64,000 nt of DNA. Source: Bacteroides sp. CAG:545. Its GTDB lineage: Bacteria > Bacteroidota > Bacteroidia > Bacteroidales > UBA932. Positions 35,277 through 45,466 of the stretch are shown here, one piece after another. The translations under genes were made by a program, and so were the position numbers. Each line of letters starts with the position of its first letter. The first letter of the stretch is position 1. Below the pieces are notes generated by a model. That model worked only from the letters and a program-made list of their open reading frames with translations. It ran no database searches and had not been told where the DNA came from. The DNA lies in assembly GCA_000432515.1 (NCBI GenBank), contig HF996056.1, forward strand, positions 11,013-75,012, given 5' to 3'.

Positions 35277-38200
35277 ATGAATTATTTAAAGAAATTTATT
35301 CTGGCAGCAGTCTCCGTGCTGACATTTACGGCAATGTCGGCGCAGCAGAGGCCGGTAAGAGGTAAAGTCTATGACGAAACTTCCCAACCGCTGGCCGGAG
35401 CCTCCGTCTCTGTTCCGAACACTCTTCGAGGTGTGACAACTGATGGCAACGGATTATTCGAAATCAATGCTTCTTCAGGAGAAACTCTCTCGATTTCATT
35501 CCTGGGATATGTGACCAAAGATGTCACTGTCGGTGACAAGGATTATATTGAGGTGACACTCATGCCGGATACCAATCAACTGGACGAACTTGTGGTCATC
35601 GGTTACGGTACACAGAAAAGGGTGAACATCACCGGAGCTGTGTCAACGGTTGACTATGCGAAGGAAGCAAAGTCCCGTCCTGTCACTTCGACAGCGCAGA
35701 TTCTTCAGGGTATGAATGCCGGTGTCGCAATCAATCAGGCATCCGGACAGCCGGGCCAGGAAAGCCTCTCCCTGCGGATCCGTGGTGTCGGAACATTGAA
35801 CAATGCCAATCCGCTGGTGATTGTGGATGGTTTCGAGGGAACTATTTCCAATGTAAATCCGGATGATATCGAATCTGTTTCCGTGTTGAAAGATGCTGCT
35901 TCTTGTGCCATTTATGGTAACAGGGGAGCCAACGGCGTGGTCCTCATAACCACGAAAGACGGAACCAAGTCTTCCGGCAAGTTCAGCATTACATATAGCG
36001 GCATGATGGCTGTCAATGAACCTGCCGGCAAATTCCAGGTCATATCCAATTATGCTGATTACATGACCATCATGAATGAGTCTGCGGAAAATGTTGATGC
36101 TGCGCTTCCTTTTTCCCAGGCGATGATCGACCTTTGGCGTGAGAAAGAAAAAGATCCTGACGGCATCTCCGAATCAGGTTATCCGAACTATGCGGCCTAT
36201 CCGAATACTGATTGGATGAAGGCTGTGTATGACACGGGCATTTACCAGAAACACAATATTTCGGCTTCTGGTGCGGCCGGTGGTACCAAGTATCTTATTT
36301 CCATGACATACGTGGACAATCCGGGAGTCATTGACAATACCGGCGCGAAGAAATTCCTCCTGCGTGCCAATGTCTCCAGTCAGGTCACAAAGTGGCTGGA
36401 AATCGGCGCCAGAATCTGGGGAACTGAAAGCAATAGGGAGACCAATAACTTGGCATTCAATTTTTTGTCCCGTGCGGTTCCTGGAATATATCCTTATTAC
36501 GACGGAAAGTACGGCTGGATGGAAAATCCGGAGCAGAGTGCCAACTGCCGCAATAACCTGTACTTCTTCAACAGGAATTCCGGTTATGACAAGATGCATT
36601 ATGTCAATGCTACGGTCTTTACGAATCTGAAATTGCCTCTGGGCATCAAATATAACGCGTCGTTCAACTATGGACGTACTACTACTGAATACAAATCTGT
36701 GTCCAATGTCCTGAGCGCGTACTCATTCCGAAAGGGCGAGGTCGCTTACGACTATAGTAATCTTGACAATCTCTCCATAACTCAGAACGCCGGATTCACA
36801 TACCGCTGGACTTTCCAGAACAGCTTCTCATGGACGAAAGTCATTGCCAAGAAACATGATGTTTCTGCGATGCTTGGTTCCGAGACGATGTATCAGAACA
36901 ACAACAATATCGGCGTGAGCAAGAAACGTCTGGAAAACGACCAGCTTACAGAACTTGACAATGCCCTGGATATGAGCAAGATAACTGGAAGTCAGGCTGA
37001 CTGGGCTTCTGTTTCGGTGTTCGGTCGTCTCACTTATGCCTACGACAACAGGTATCTGTTGGAGGCGAATCTCCGTTACGATGGTTCGTCAAGATTTTCG
37101 CGTGATTCCAGATGGGGACTGTTCCCGTCGGTATCAGCCGGATGGCGTATTTCGCAGGAGCCTTTCATGCAGAACTCGGGCATTGACAATCTGAAACTGC
37201 GCGCTTCATGGGGGAAACTCGGCAACAACAGTATCGGAAACTATGACTATATAGCCACCTATGCTTCAGGTTTTGAATATTCCTTCGGAAACAAGATGTC
37301 CTCGGGAATCGTGCAGTCATTGTCCAACAGCGCATTGACCTGGGAAACGACAACTTCCACTGACATCGGACTTGAACTCGGTGTCCTTGACGGAAGGCTC
37401 ACATTCGAAACCGACTGGTACAACAAGGTTACTGACGGTATCCTCTACAAGGCTCCGGTCTATGCCACAATCGGAAACAAATCAGCACCTTACCAGAATC
37501 TCTGTGAGGTTACGAATACCGGTCTGGAACTTACATTGGGCTGGAAAGATGATATCAAGGATTTCCACTATGGCATTACGGCTAATTTCACCAGAAACTG
37601 GAACGTGGTAAGCAAATACAAAGGCCGCCTGGAAGCAGGTTGGGTAACCGACGAAAACGGCAACCGCTCCTACAAGAGCAACATCGGTGATGTCACCACT
37701 ACTGTCGGCAATGCCAGACGTGTCATGGAAGGCAAACTGATCAACGAGTTTTACCTTCTTGATACCTATTCCGGAGACGGAAGCCACTTTTTCGCGGACG
37801 GCTCGGTCAATCCTGCGGGCGGACCGAAGGACGGTATGATCCGCACTCCTGAGGATATGCTTTGGCTCCAGGCCATGAACGAAGCGGGGGCGACATTCCT
37901 TCCTAACAAGACTATCGGAAAGAAAGGTATATGGTATGGTGATTATATCTATGCAGATGCCAACGGTGACGGTGTCTATGGCGATGTCAATGACTATATG
38001 TTTACGGGAACGTCCATGACTCCTAAATTCTATTACGGAATCCAGTTCGAACTCGGCTGGAAAGGAATTGACTTCTCAATGCTCTGGAACGGTTCCGGCG
38101 GAGCGCAATGCTATTGGCGATATGTGGGATTCAATGCTTATTCTACCGGAGGCTACTTCACATTGCCGAAGAAGATTGCATACGACCACTATTTCTATGA

Positions 38201-38534
38201 TCCTGAAAATTCTGAAGACCCTAGAACCAACATTACATCCAGACATGCCCGTCTGACGATGAACTATGGCTCGGAGCAGAATGATGGCCAGTGTACGTCC
38301 AAATTGTTCCTCTATGATACAGACTATCTGAGACTCAAGAATTTGACGATAGGCTATACATTCCCTCAGAAATGGATGAAGAAAATTTCCGTGTCTGATT
38401 TCCGTCTTTTCTTCAGCGGCGAGAATCTGCTGACATTTACAAAATATCCGGGAATGGATCCTGAAATTTCCGATACCATGAATTATTACGCGCTTTTGCG
38501 TCAATATTCATTCGGCCTTAGTCTAAAGTTCTAA
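35277..38534 (+). CDS. susC: SusC-like TonB-dependent outer-membrane transporter
   Basis: The protein has 1085 residues from ATG 35277; the open frame extends 28 codons upstream but over the promoter. A signal peptide ending SAQ is followed by a carboxypeptidase-like regulatory domain (RGKVYDETSQPLAGASVSVP), the TonB box region ELVVIGYGTQK, a plug domain (VDGFEGTISNVNPDDIESVS, VLKDAASCAIYGNRGANGVV) and a 22-strand barrel ending in aromatic F. It imports oligosaccharides with its SusD lid. The next gene is susD with a 10-bp gap. It is preceded by the shared PUL motif. Confidence 0.97.
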   Translation: MNYLKKFILAAVSVLTFTAMSAQQRPVRGKVYDETSQPLAGASVSVPNTLRGVTTDGNGLFEINASSGETLSISFLGYVTKDVTVGDKDYIEVTLMPDTNQLDELVVIGYGTQKRVNITGAVSTVDYAKEAKSRPVTSTAQILQGMNAGVAINQASGQPGQESLSLRIRGVGTLNNANPLVIVDGFEGTISNVNPDDIESVSVLKDAASCAIYGNRGANGVVLITTKDGTKSSGKFSITYSGMMAVNEPAGKFQVISNYADYMTIMNESAENVDAALPFSQAMIDLWREKEKDPDGISESGYPNYAAYPNTDWMKAVYDTGIYQKHNISASGAAGGTKYLISMTYVDNPGVIDNTGAKKFLLRANVSSQVTKWLEIGARIWGTESNRETNNLAFNFLSRAVPGIYPYYDGKYGWMENPEQSANCRNNLYFFNRNSGYDKMHYVNATVFTNLKLPLGIKYNASFNYGRTTTEYKSVSNVLSAYSFRKGEVAYDYSNLDNLSITQNAGFTYRWTFQNSFSWTKVIAKKHDVSAMLGSETMYQNNNNIGVSKKRLENDQLTELDNALDMSKITGSQADWASVSVFGRLTYAYDNRYLLEANLRYDGSSRFSRDSRWGLFPSVSAGWRISQEPFMQNSGIDNLKLRASWGKLGNNSIGNYDYIATYASGFEYSFGNKMSSGIVQSLSNSALTWETTTSTDIGLELGVLDGRLTFETDWYNKVTDGILYKAPVYATIGNKSAPYQNLCEVTNTGLELTLGWKDDIKDFHYGITANFTRNWNVVSKYKGRLEAGWVTDENGNRSYKSNIGDVTTTVGNARRVMEGKLINEFYLLDTYSGDGSHFFADGSVNPAGGPKDGMIRTPEDMLWLQAMNEAGATFLPNKTIGKKGIWYGDYIYADANGDGVYGDVNDYMFTGTSMTPKFYYGIQFELGWKGIDFSMLWNGSGGAQCYWRYVGFNAYSTGGYFTLPKKIAYDHYFYDPENSEDPRTNITSRHARLTMNYGSEQNDGQCTSKLFLYDTDYLRLKNLTIGYTFPQKWMKKISVSDFRLFFSGENLLTFTKYPGMDPEISDTMNYYALLRQYSFGLSLKF

Positions 38535-38544
38535 ATTGATGATT

Positions 38545-40308
38545 ATGAACAATATAATAAAAATTACCATAGCGATTGCCTCTTCGGCCATGGCGGTAGG
38601 TTGCAATGACTTTCTCGACAGATATCCGTATGATTCAGTCACTTCGAATACTGTATACAAGTCTGCGACATTGGCGGAAAATGCAGTAACGGGAGTCTAC
38701 AGCAGCCTTCTGGCAAACTATAACAGTTATGATGGCAGTACGAACTGGGACGCGTTCTCGTCTGTGCTCGATGTCAATGACCATAATATCTCTCTCCGTT
38801 ATCCCTTTATGATGGGGTTAGTGCAGTCCAATGCTGGGTTGTTCCTGAATAATTGGAAGTATTTGTACGAGAGCGTGAACAGGGCTAATGATGTCATTGC
38901 CAATATCGGAGGGACGGCAGCATTGTCAGACGAGCTTAAAGCGCAGAGGATAGCGGAATGCAAATTCATCCGTGCTTATGCATATTACAGGCTCAATGCT
39001 CTTTGGCGTGGCGTTCCGGTCTATTTGGAAAACCTTGCTCCGGGAGAGTATACACGAGGCCGCAAATCAGAAGAAGAAGTATGGAACATTGTTCTGGACG
39101 ACTTGACGGAAGCCATTGACTGTGAGCATCTTCCTGCCAAATATGCTTCGGGCGACAGCAACTTCGGACGTATCACCAAAGGCGCTGCATACGCTCTCCG
39201 CGGAAAAGTCTATATGTGGCTGAAGCAGTGGGACAAAGCTGAGGCTGATTTCCTCAAAGTGGGTGAGTGCGGATTTGGACTGTTCAAAGGAAGTTATGCT
39301 GACCTCTTCATTGAGAAGAATGAAAAGTCGGATGAGATGATATTCTCCGTGACGATGGAGAACCTGCCTGGACACGGCAATGTCTATAGCCGTACTTATG
39401 GAAACTGGATGACATGCGGCAACGGACAGAATCATTTCTATTTCAATGCGAATTTTGCAGATTCTTATCAGTGGGCTGACGGCAGGCCGTTCTCCTATGA
39501 TGATGTCATACCAGGGTACGGCAGCATGAATCCTAAAGAGAGAAGCGTGTATTTCTGCCGCAACTATATGACGGAAGCGGAGAAAGCCACCATGAAGGCT
39601 TATGGTGCCGACATGTCCAAATATGACGAAACCGGCAATGAAGCGCGCATCAAAGCTGCTTATGAGAACCGTGATCCAAGATTGGCGGCAACGGCTATCG
39701 TGCCTTATTCCAATTATTTGGGAGGTTTCGCCAAGGGTGATGCCGTCAATTATCAGATCAGGTGGCCATACCGTTCGGAAAATGCTCCGGATTTCGACCT
39801 CAGGACTGTTTCGCCGACTTACATGCTCTACAATATCAGAAAATTCGTGACCAAAGGCAAGGAATACAATAATTCCACATACAATCCGGTGGATGTCCCG
39901 ATCATCAGATATGCGGATGTGCTGCTTTGTCTGGCAGAAGCCGTCAATGAGCAGGGCAGGACCTCTGAAGCAGCCGGATATGTGAACCAGGTGCGCAAAC
40001 GTGCCGGAGTCGCTGAACTGAATTCCGGTGCCGAGTGGCTCAAGGTAAACGGTAAGGAGGATATGGCACAGCGCATTGTCGATGAGAAACATTGGGAACT
40101 TGCCTGTGAGGAGCAGCTCTATCTGGAAGAGCTCAGATGGGGCGTATGGAAAGAGCGTAAGTTTGACTTCGCCAAGGGTCTTCATCAGGTCTGGGGCTCG
40201 CCTGTATATGATTACGTGTATGGAGGCGACGCATACCTGAAATGGCCTGTTCCTGCATCCGAAAAGGAAAAGAATCCTAATCTGGAACAAAATGAAGGTT
40301 GGTACTAA
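38545..40308 (+). CDS. susD: SusD/RagB family lipoprotein
   Basis: The protein has 587 residues from ATG 38545 (38539 is also possible). Lipoprotein signal ends AVGCNDFLDRYP, with the typical lipid-anchor context followed by FLDRYPYDSVT. Helical TPR-like pairs follow, and the conserved VPIIRYADVLLCLAEAVNE and QVRKRAGVAEL, ending YLKWPVPASEKEKNPNLEQN. SusD caps the SusC barrel and binds the glycan at the cell surface. Located between susC and the DUF5107 gene. Confidence 0.96.
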   Translation: MNNIIKITIAIASSAMAVGCNDFLDRYPYDSVTSNTVYKSATLAENAVTGVYSSLLANYNSYDGSTNWDAFSSVLDVNDHNISLRYPFMMGLVQSNAGLFLNNWKYLYESVNRANDVIANIGGTAALSDELKAQRIAECKFIRAYAYYRLNALWRGVPVYLENLAPGEYTRGRKSEEEVWNIVLDDLTEAIDCEHLPAKYASGDSNFGRITKGAAYALRGKVYMWLKQWDKAEADFLKVGECGFGLFKGSYADLFIEKNEKSDEMIFSVTMENLPGHGNVYSRTYGNWMTCGNGQNHFYFNANFADSYQWADGRPFSYDDVIPGYGSMNPKERSVYFCRNYMTEAEKATMKAYGADMSKYDETGNEARIKAAYENRDPRLAATAIVPYSNYLGGFAKGDAVNYQIRWPYRSENAPDFDLRTVSPTYMLYNIRKFVTKGKEYNNSTYNPVDVPIIRYADVLLCLAEAVNEQGRTSEAAGYVNQVRKRAGVAELNSGAEWLKVNGKEDMAQRIVDEKHWELACEEQLYLEELRWGVWKERKFDFAKGLHQVWGSPVYDYVYGGDAYLKWPVPASEKEKNPNLEQNEGWY

Positions 40309-40332
40309 TTAATAACTATTACAATTACAATA

Positions 40333-43300
40333 ATGAGAAAAATACTTTTGACATTTGCAGTGGCGGTTTGCGCCGGTACATTGGGAGCACAGCCACGTGA
40401 AACGGATGTTGTAAAGGCTTGGGAAGGCACTATCGACATGCCTACATATCTGCTTGATGCCCCGGAAGAAGCTCCTATTTTCGAGCGGGACTGGTCTTAT
40501 CAGAGAGCGCGCAGAAGCGTTTATCCTTATCTTTTGAACGACAACATGACCAGAAAGAAGGATACCGTCACATACAAGGCTCTCTATATGGAGAACGAAT
40601 ATGTGGAACTTTGCGTGCTTCCCGAAATCGGCGGACGTCTGATTTATGCGGTTGACAAGACCAATGGTTATGACATATTCTACCACAATCATGTGATCAA
40701 GCCTGCCAATGTGGGAATGTTGGGTGCCTGGGTGTCCGGCGGAGTGGAATGGAACGTGTTCCATCATCATCGCGCGACTTCCCATACCCCATGCGACTAC
40801 AAGATCGTGGAAAACTCTGACGGCAGCAAGACAATCTGGGTAGGTGAGACCGAATATCGCCACAGGATGTCATGGGCCATCGGCATAACCCTTTATCCGG
40901 GCAAGTCCTATATGGAAATCTCAGGACGTCTGATAAACAATACCATGAATGACAATTCGATGCTCTATTGGTCGAATGTCTCTACACTTGTGGATGAAAA
41001 CTATCAGATCATCTTCCCGCAGAGCGTGGAATTCGTTACTTTCCACTGCAAGAACTGGTTCGCGCATTGGCCTGTAACTCACGAGACTTTCAACGGGATG
41101 TCTTTCTACAAGGACGGTGTGGACGCGTCATGGTGGAAGAACCACTATATGTCCAATTCAATGTTTGCCTATGACCTGAAGGAGGACTTCATCGCAGGTT
41201 ATGACCATGGACGGAATGCCGGAACCATGCTTACGGGTAACCATAACATCATCAAGGGCGGAAAGTTCTGGCTGTGGGGGCCTAACTCCGAGTGGGACAC
41301 CAAGATTCTCACCGACAATTCAGGCCACTATTGCGAGTTGATGGCAGGCGCATATTCAGACAACCAGCCTGATTACAACTGGTCTGCACCTTATGAGACC
41401 AAGACATTCTCACAATATTGGTACGGCATCCGTGACATGGGCGGAGTGAAGGCAGGTGACAAGAATGCCGCCATCAATATGGATGTCATGGATGACTCCA
41501 AAGTGCTTCTCGGCGTGAACACTACGTCCCCGATGAAAGGGCTGAACGTGATTCTGTATGCCGGAGACAATGAAGTCTTCAGAACTACTGCAGACGTGGC
41601 TCCGGACAAGCCTTACGTGAAAATCATCAACATTGACAAGAACATTGACAAGAATTCATTGAAAATGGTGCTTGCGTCAGCAGGTGGAAAACAGATGCTT
41701 TCCTACAAGCCGGTAGTCAAGGATCCGGAGAAGCCGCTTCCGCCGATAGTCGAGCGCCCTAAGCTCCCTCAGGAAATTGAAAACACCGAGGAGTGCTATC
41801 TTGTGGGCCTCAGGAACCTCCAGTTCCACAATCCGTTCATCGACCCTACCGACTATTTCAATGAGGTTCTCCGTAGAGATCCGGGTGATACCCGCGCCAA
41901 TACGAGAATGGGCGTCTGGTACAGACAAAGAGGTGAGTATGACAAGGCTGCGGCTTATCTGCGCCGTGCAATTGCCCGTCAGACACATGATTATACACGT
42001 CCGAAGGATTGCGAGGCGATTTACAATCTTGGTCTGATTCTGAAGGAACAGGGTAAGGTCGAGGCTGCTTTCGATACCTTGTATCGTGCCGTATGGAATT
42101 ACAATTATAACTCGGCAGCGAACTTCCAGCTCGCGCAGATGTATACGCAGGCCCGTGATTTCGATATGGCGCTTGACCGTCTGAACGAGGCGTTGACCTA
42201 CAACGGAAACAATTTCGAGGCTATGAACTTGAAAGCCAGCATACTCCGCTTGCGCGGCAATTCCGGTGAAGCTGCGAAATGCGTTGCCCGGGTGCTTGCA
42301 ATGGATCCGCTGAATGCTTATGCTACAGCAGAATATGACATGATCAATGGTACTGACAATCTGAAGACACTCATGCGCGAGCAGGTGGAATCTTATATGG
42401 AACTGTCACTGAAGTATCTCCATAACGGTTTTATTGACAAGGCTTTGGATCTTATGAAGTATGCTGACGGCATTCAGCCTTATCCTTCTGCCAAGATGTG
42501 GCTGGGATGGTTTGCCCACATGTCCGGTGACAAGGAGACTGCCGGGAAATTGTTCGGGGAGGCTCTGGCCCTGCCTACGAAATATTGCAATCCGTTCCGT
42601 CTGGAGACCATTGAGGTCCTCAAATTGGCGATGCAGTATTGTCCTGACAATGCCAAACCGCATTACTACCTGGGCAACTTGCTGTATGACAAGCAGAAAG
42701 ACAATGCAATCGCAGAGTGGAAACGTTGCGTGGAGATGGATCCGTCCAATGCCATGGCCTGGAGAAATCTCGGATGGGCCAACTGGCTGTATACCAAGAA
42801 CTACGCAGAGTCTGCCAAATATTACAGGAAGGCCATTGACCTGATGCCGGACAATGCATTGTTCCTGGAGGAAATCGACCAGGTTTATGAGGCTGGCGGA
42901 GAAGATGTCAGAACCCGTTTTGAATTGCTGAAGAGTCATCATCCAACCTGCGTGAAGAGGTATTATCCTCTTGCAGCTGAGGTTATTACCGGTACTTTCG
43001 TAGGTGAGTATGATTATGTGCTCGACTTGCTCAGGAACTGCTATTTCCCTACACGTGAGGGGGTTGCGACTTTCCATGACGTATATGACGTGAGGGTGTT
43101 GCGAATTTCCATGACGTATATGTGGATGCCCTCGTCCTTGCAGGACAGAAGAAACTCTCCGAAGGTGATGCGAAAGGTGCTATCTCACTTTATGAGGAAG
43201 CATTCAAATATCCTGTCAATCATCAGGTGTTCCTGGTAGATGAGCGTACTCCTCGTGATGCGCAGATCTGGTGGAACATCGGCCAGGCTTATGAGTCTAT

Positions 43301-43667
43301 GCATCAGAAATCCAAGGCTATGGCTGCTTACAAGAAAGCTGCGGCTGTAGCTGACAAGGGTACTGACTATGGCTATTGGAAGGGATTGGCAATGATGAAG
43401 ACAGGTAATGCTGCCGGTGCGAAAGCATTGTTCGAATCTCTGGTCGAGTCGGGGAAAGCCGGTATCGTTACCGAATTCGTTAACTTCTACGGCGCTGAAG
43501 GTACTACCGGATCGACTGTTGAAAACATCAATACCAAGGCTTACTACACCATGGGGCTCGGTTATCTCGGTCTCGGTGACAAAGAGAAGGCTGCTGAATG
43601 CTTCCGCGAGTCAGTGCGCCTTAAAATTGACAACCTCTGGTCTGTTGTAATGCTTAAAACTCTGTAA
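40333..43667 (+). pseudogene. DUF5107 and TPR protein, frameshifted near its C-terminus
   Basis: The frame 40333-43239 encodes a signal peptide, a DUF5107 beta-sandwich domain (residues ~40-400; CVLPEIGGRLIYAVDKTNGY, GGVEWNVFHHH) and many TPR repeats. A 35-bp tandem duplication (43054-43088 and 43089-43123, differing at a few bases) shifts the frame and ends it prematurely after ~40 unrelated residues. The TPRs continue in the other frame to 43667 (GQKKLSEGDAKGAISLYEEA). Removing one 35-bp unit restores a 1099-residue protein. DUF5107 proteins are common in PULs and resemble galactose-mutarotase-like sandwiches; some are tied to arabinogalactan or pectin loci. The shortened protein retains most TPRs and might still work. 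Confidence 0.88.
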
Positions 43668-43671
43668 TTTT

Positions 43672-45456
43672 ATGCGAAGCAATACATTGAATAGCATAAT
43701 GTTCGCCGGTATGGTTCTCCTCTCCGCCTCGTGCGGCAGGGGAGAGTGGCCGGCTGACAATGATGTCCGGATTTCATGGGACAGGAGTACGTTTACGGAA
43801 ATGAAGTCCGTCAATGTACAGAATGCCGGTTTCGTGGAAGAAAATCTCTACTATCCGCGTATTAAGAGACTTTCCGGCGGCGCACTCCTCATGTCTTTCG
43901 AGAACGACCATTTCGGATGGGACATCTATGTCAGACGAAGTGAAGACAATGGCAAGACTTGGTCCGATGCCACATTGCTGGTCAAGAGCGCACCTGCCAC
44001 ATCTTCAGCAGGAGAGGATACCAAGGTTTATGTCAATCCTGATTTTATCGAGCTGGAAGACGGCAGAATCCTTCTGGCTTATCAGTGGAGATATAAGAAA
44101 GGGTACAATGATCTTGCGAATACCAACAACAACTGCGGCATCGAAGTGATGTTTTCTTCCGACGGCGGCAGGACGTTCACGGAGCCTGTAGAGGTGTATC
44201 GCGGCAGGTGCTGGGAGCCGGCTATGCTCCAGTTGCCATCAGGGGAAATCCAGATGTATATCACTTCCTCTCAGGAACTTATCGACAAGATGTCCGCTCC
44301 TCAGACGGTGGTGATACGTTCATTTGACAATGGCAAGACCTGGCAGGGCAAGGAGTGCTGCGGCATTGATGACAATGAGGTCATCTCGCGTACCGTGGAT
44401 TCCCGTTCGACTTATGACGGGATGCCGTCAGGTGTCTGGCTGAATGACAATAACGGTATCGCTGTCCCTATGGAGGTCTGGCATGGAAAATACGTCGTTG
44501 ACCAGACGCCCGTGGTGGTAAAGACAGATCCTGAAACCAATTGGCGCAGGGATTTGGAGAAAATCCGCAAGACGGGCGGCCCTGACTGGCCGATGAAGAA
44601 GCAGGTCAACAAGGATTTCTACGGCTATGGTCCTTACAGTACGAAACTGGGTACCGGGGAGATGGTGATTCTCAGCAACGGACAATATAAGGGCAAGCAG
44701 GGAATCTGGACGTTCATCGGAGACAAGACTGCTGACAATTTCACCAATGCGACTTCTCCTTTTGACGGATATTGGGGCTCCATTGACTATATTGATGACA
44801 ATAAGGTGCTTGCAACCGGAACAGTGAAATATTCGGAGGACAATGTGACGAGAGGGATGGTGAGGATGGAAATCGGACGGCTGAATTATTCCAAAAAGCT
44901 CAAGAAGGGAGACGTCCCGATGTCCGGTATCAGGGAATTCAACAGGGAAATCAATGACTGCTGGTTCCTCGGACATTCTTTCGACTCATATTTGTTCGCA
45001 GACTTCGGTTATACTGATTCATGTCTTACATTTATATCGTATCTTTATGACTCGAAGATTACGGCCCTTTCTACCGAAAATTCCGATGCGCCGGAAATTT
45101 TGATTGCGCGTTTTGGAGGTCCTCAGTATAAGGCAGTTGTAAATGCTAACGGAGATTATGCCATCTATGTGGAGGACAATATTTCCTGGAAGAAAATCGC
45201 TGAAGGGCGTACTTCTGATGTGGAAATTGCCGGTACTGTCAATGATGACACCGACATTGACCTCGGTTATGCCGTCAGTCTCCGGATTCCTTGGAATCTG
45301 ATCGGCGGAAAACCTTCCCGCGGAGAGGTGATCAAGGCACATCTGCGTCACCACTACAAGGCGAAGACTTCGGAAAAGCCGGCATGGAGCATCGAGGATG
45401 TGGAAGGGGAGAATAGTGACTATCCTGCAGAATGGCTCTCTTTGACATTGAATTAA
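43672..45456 (+). CDS. Sialidase-fold lipoprotein with C-terminal CBM9-like domain (1)
   Basis: The protein has 594 residues. Lipobox LSASC (Cys21). A six-bladed propeller is indicated by Asp boxes SEDNGKTW (~90), SSDGGRTF (~162) and SFDNGKTW (~217). The last ~170 residues resemble a CBM9/DOMON-type sugar-binding domain (DIDLGYAVSLRIPWNLIGGK). Asp boxes show the sialidase/BNR fold, not the substrate; the sialidase arginine triad cannot be confirmed by eye. It probably acts at the cell surface on the PUL substrate. It starts 4 bp after the DUF5107 gene and is followed after 10 bp by a paralogue. Confidence 0.82.
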   Translation: MRSNTLNSIMFAGMVLLSASCGRGEWPADNDVRISWDRSTFTEMKSVNVQNAGFVEENLYYPRIKRLSGGALLMSFENDHFGWDIYVRRSEDNGKTWSDATLLVKSAPATSSAGEDTKVYVNPDFIELEDGRILLAYQWRYKKGYNDLANTNNNCGIEVMFSSDGGRTFTEPVEVYRGRCWEPAMLQLPSGEIQMYITSSQELIDKMSAPQTVVIRSFDNGKTWQGKECCGIDDNEVISRTVDSRSTYDGMPSGVWLNDNNGIAVPMEVWHGKYVVDQTPVVVKTDPETNWRRDLEKIRKTGGPDWPMKKQVNKDFYGYGPYSTKLGTGEMVILSNGQYKGKQGIWTFIGDKTADNFTNATSPFDGYWGSIDYIDDNKVLATGTVKYSEDNVTRGMVRMEIGRLNYSKKLKKGDVPMSGIREFNREINDCWFLGHSFDSYLFADFGYTDSCLTFISYLYDSKITALSTENSDAPEILIARFGGPQYKAVVNANGDYAIYVEDNISWKKIAEGRTSDVEIAGTVNDDTDIDLGYAVSLRIPWNLIGGKPSRGEVIKAHLRHHYKAKTSEKPAWSIEDVEGENSDYPAEWLSLTLN

Positions 45457-45466
45457 AAGATTTGTT

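Noticed and set aside
39067..40290. 407-residue open frame on the minus strand
   Set aside because: It lies antisense to susD, has no start context and shows no domain; it is a coding shadow.
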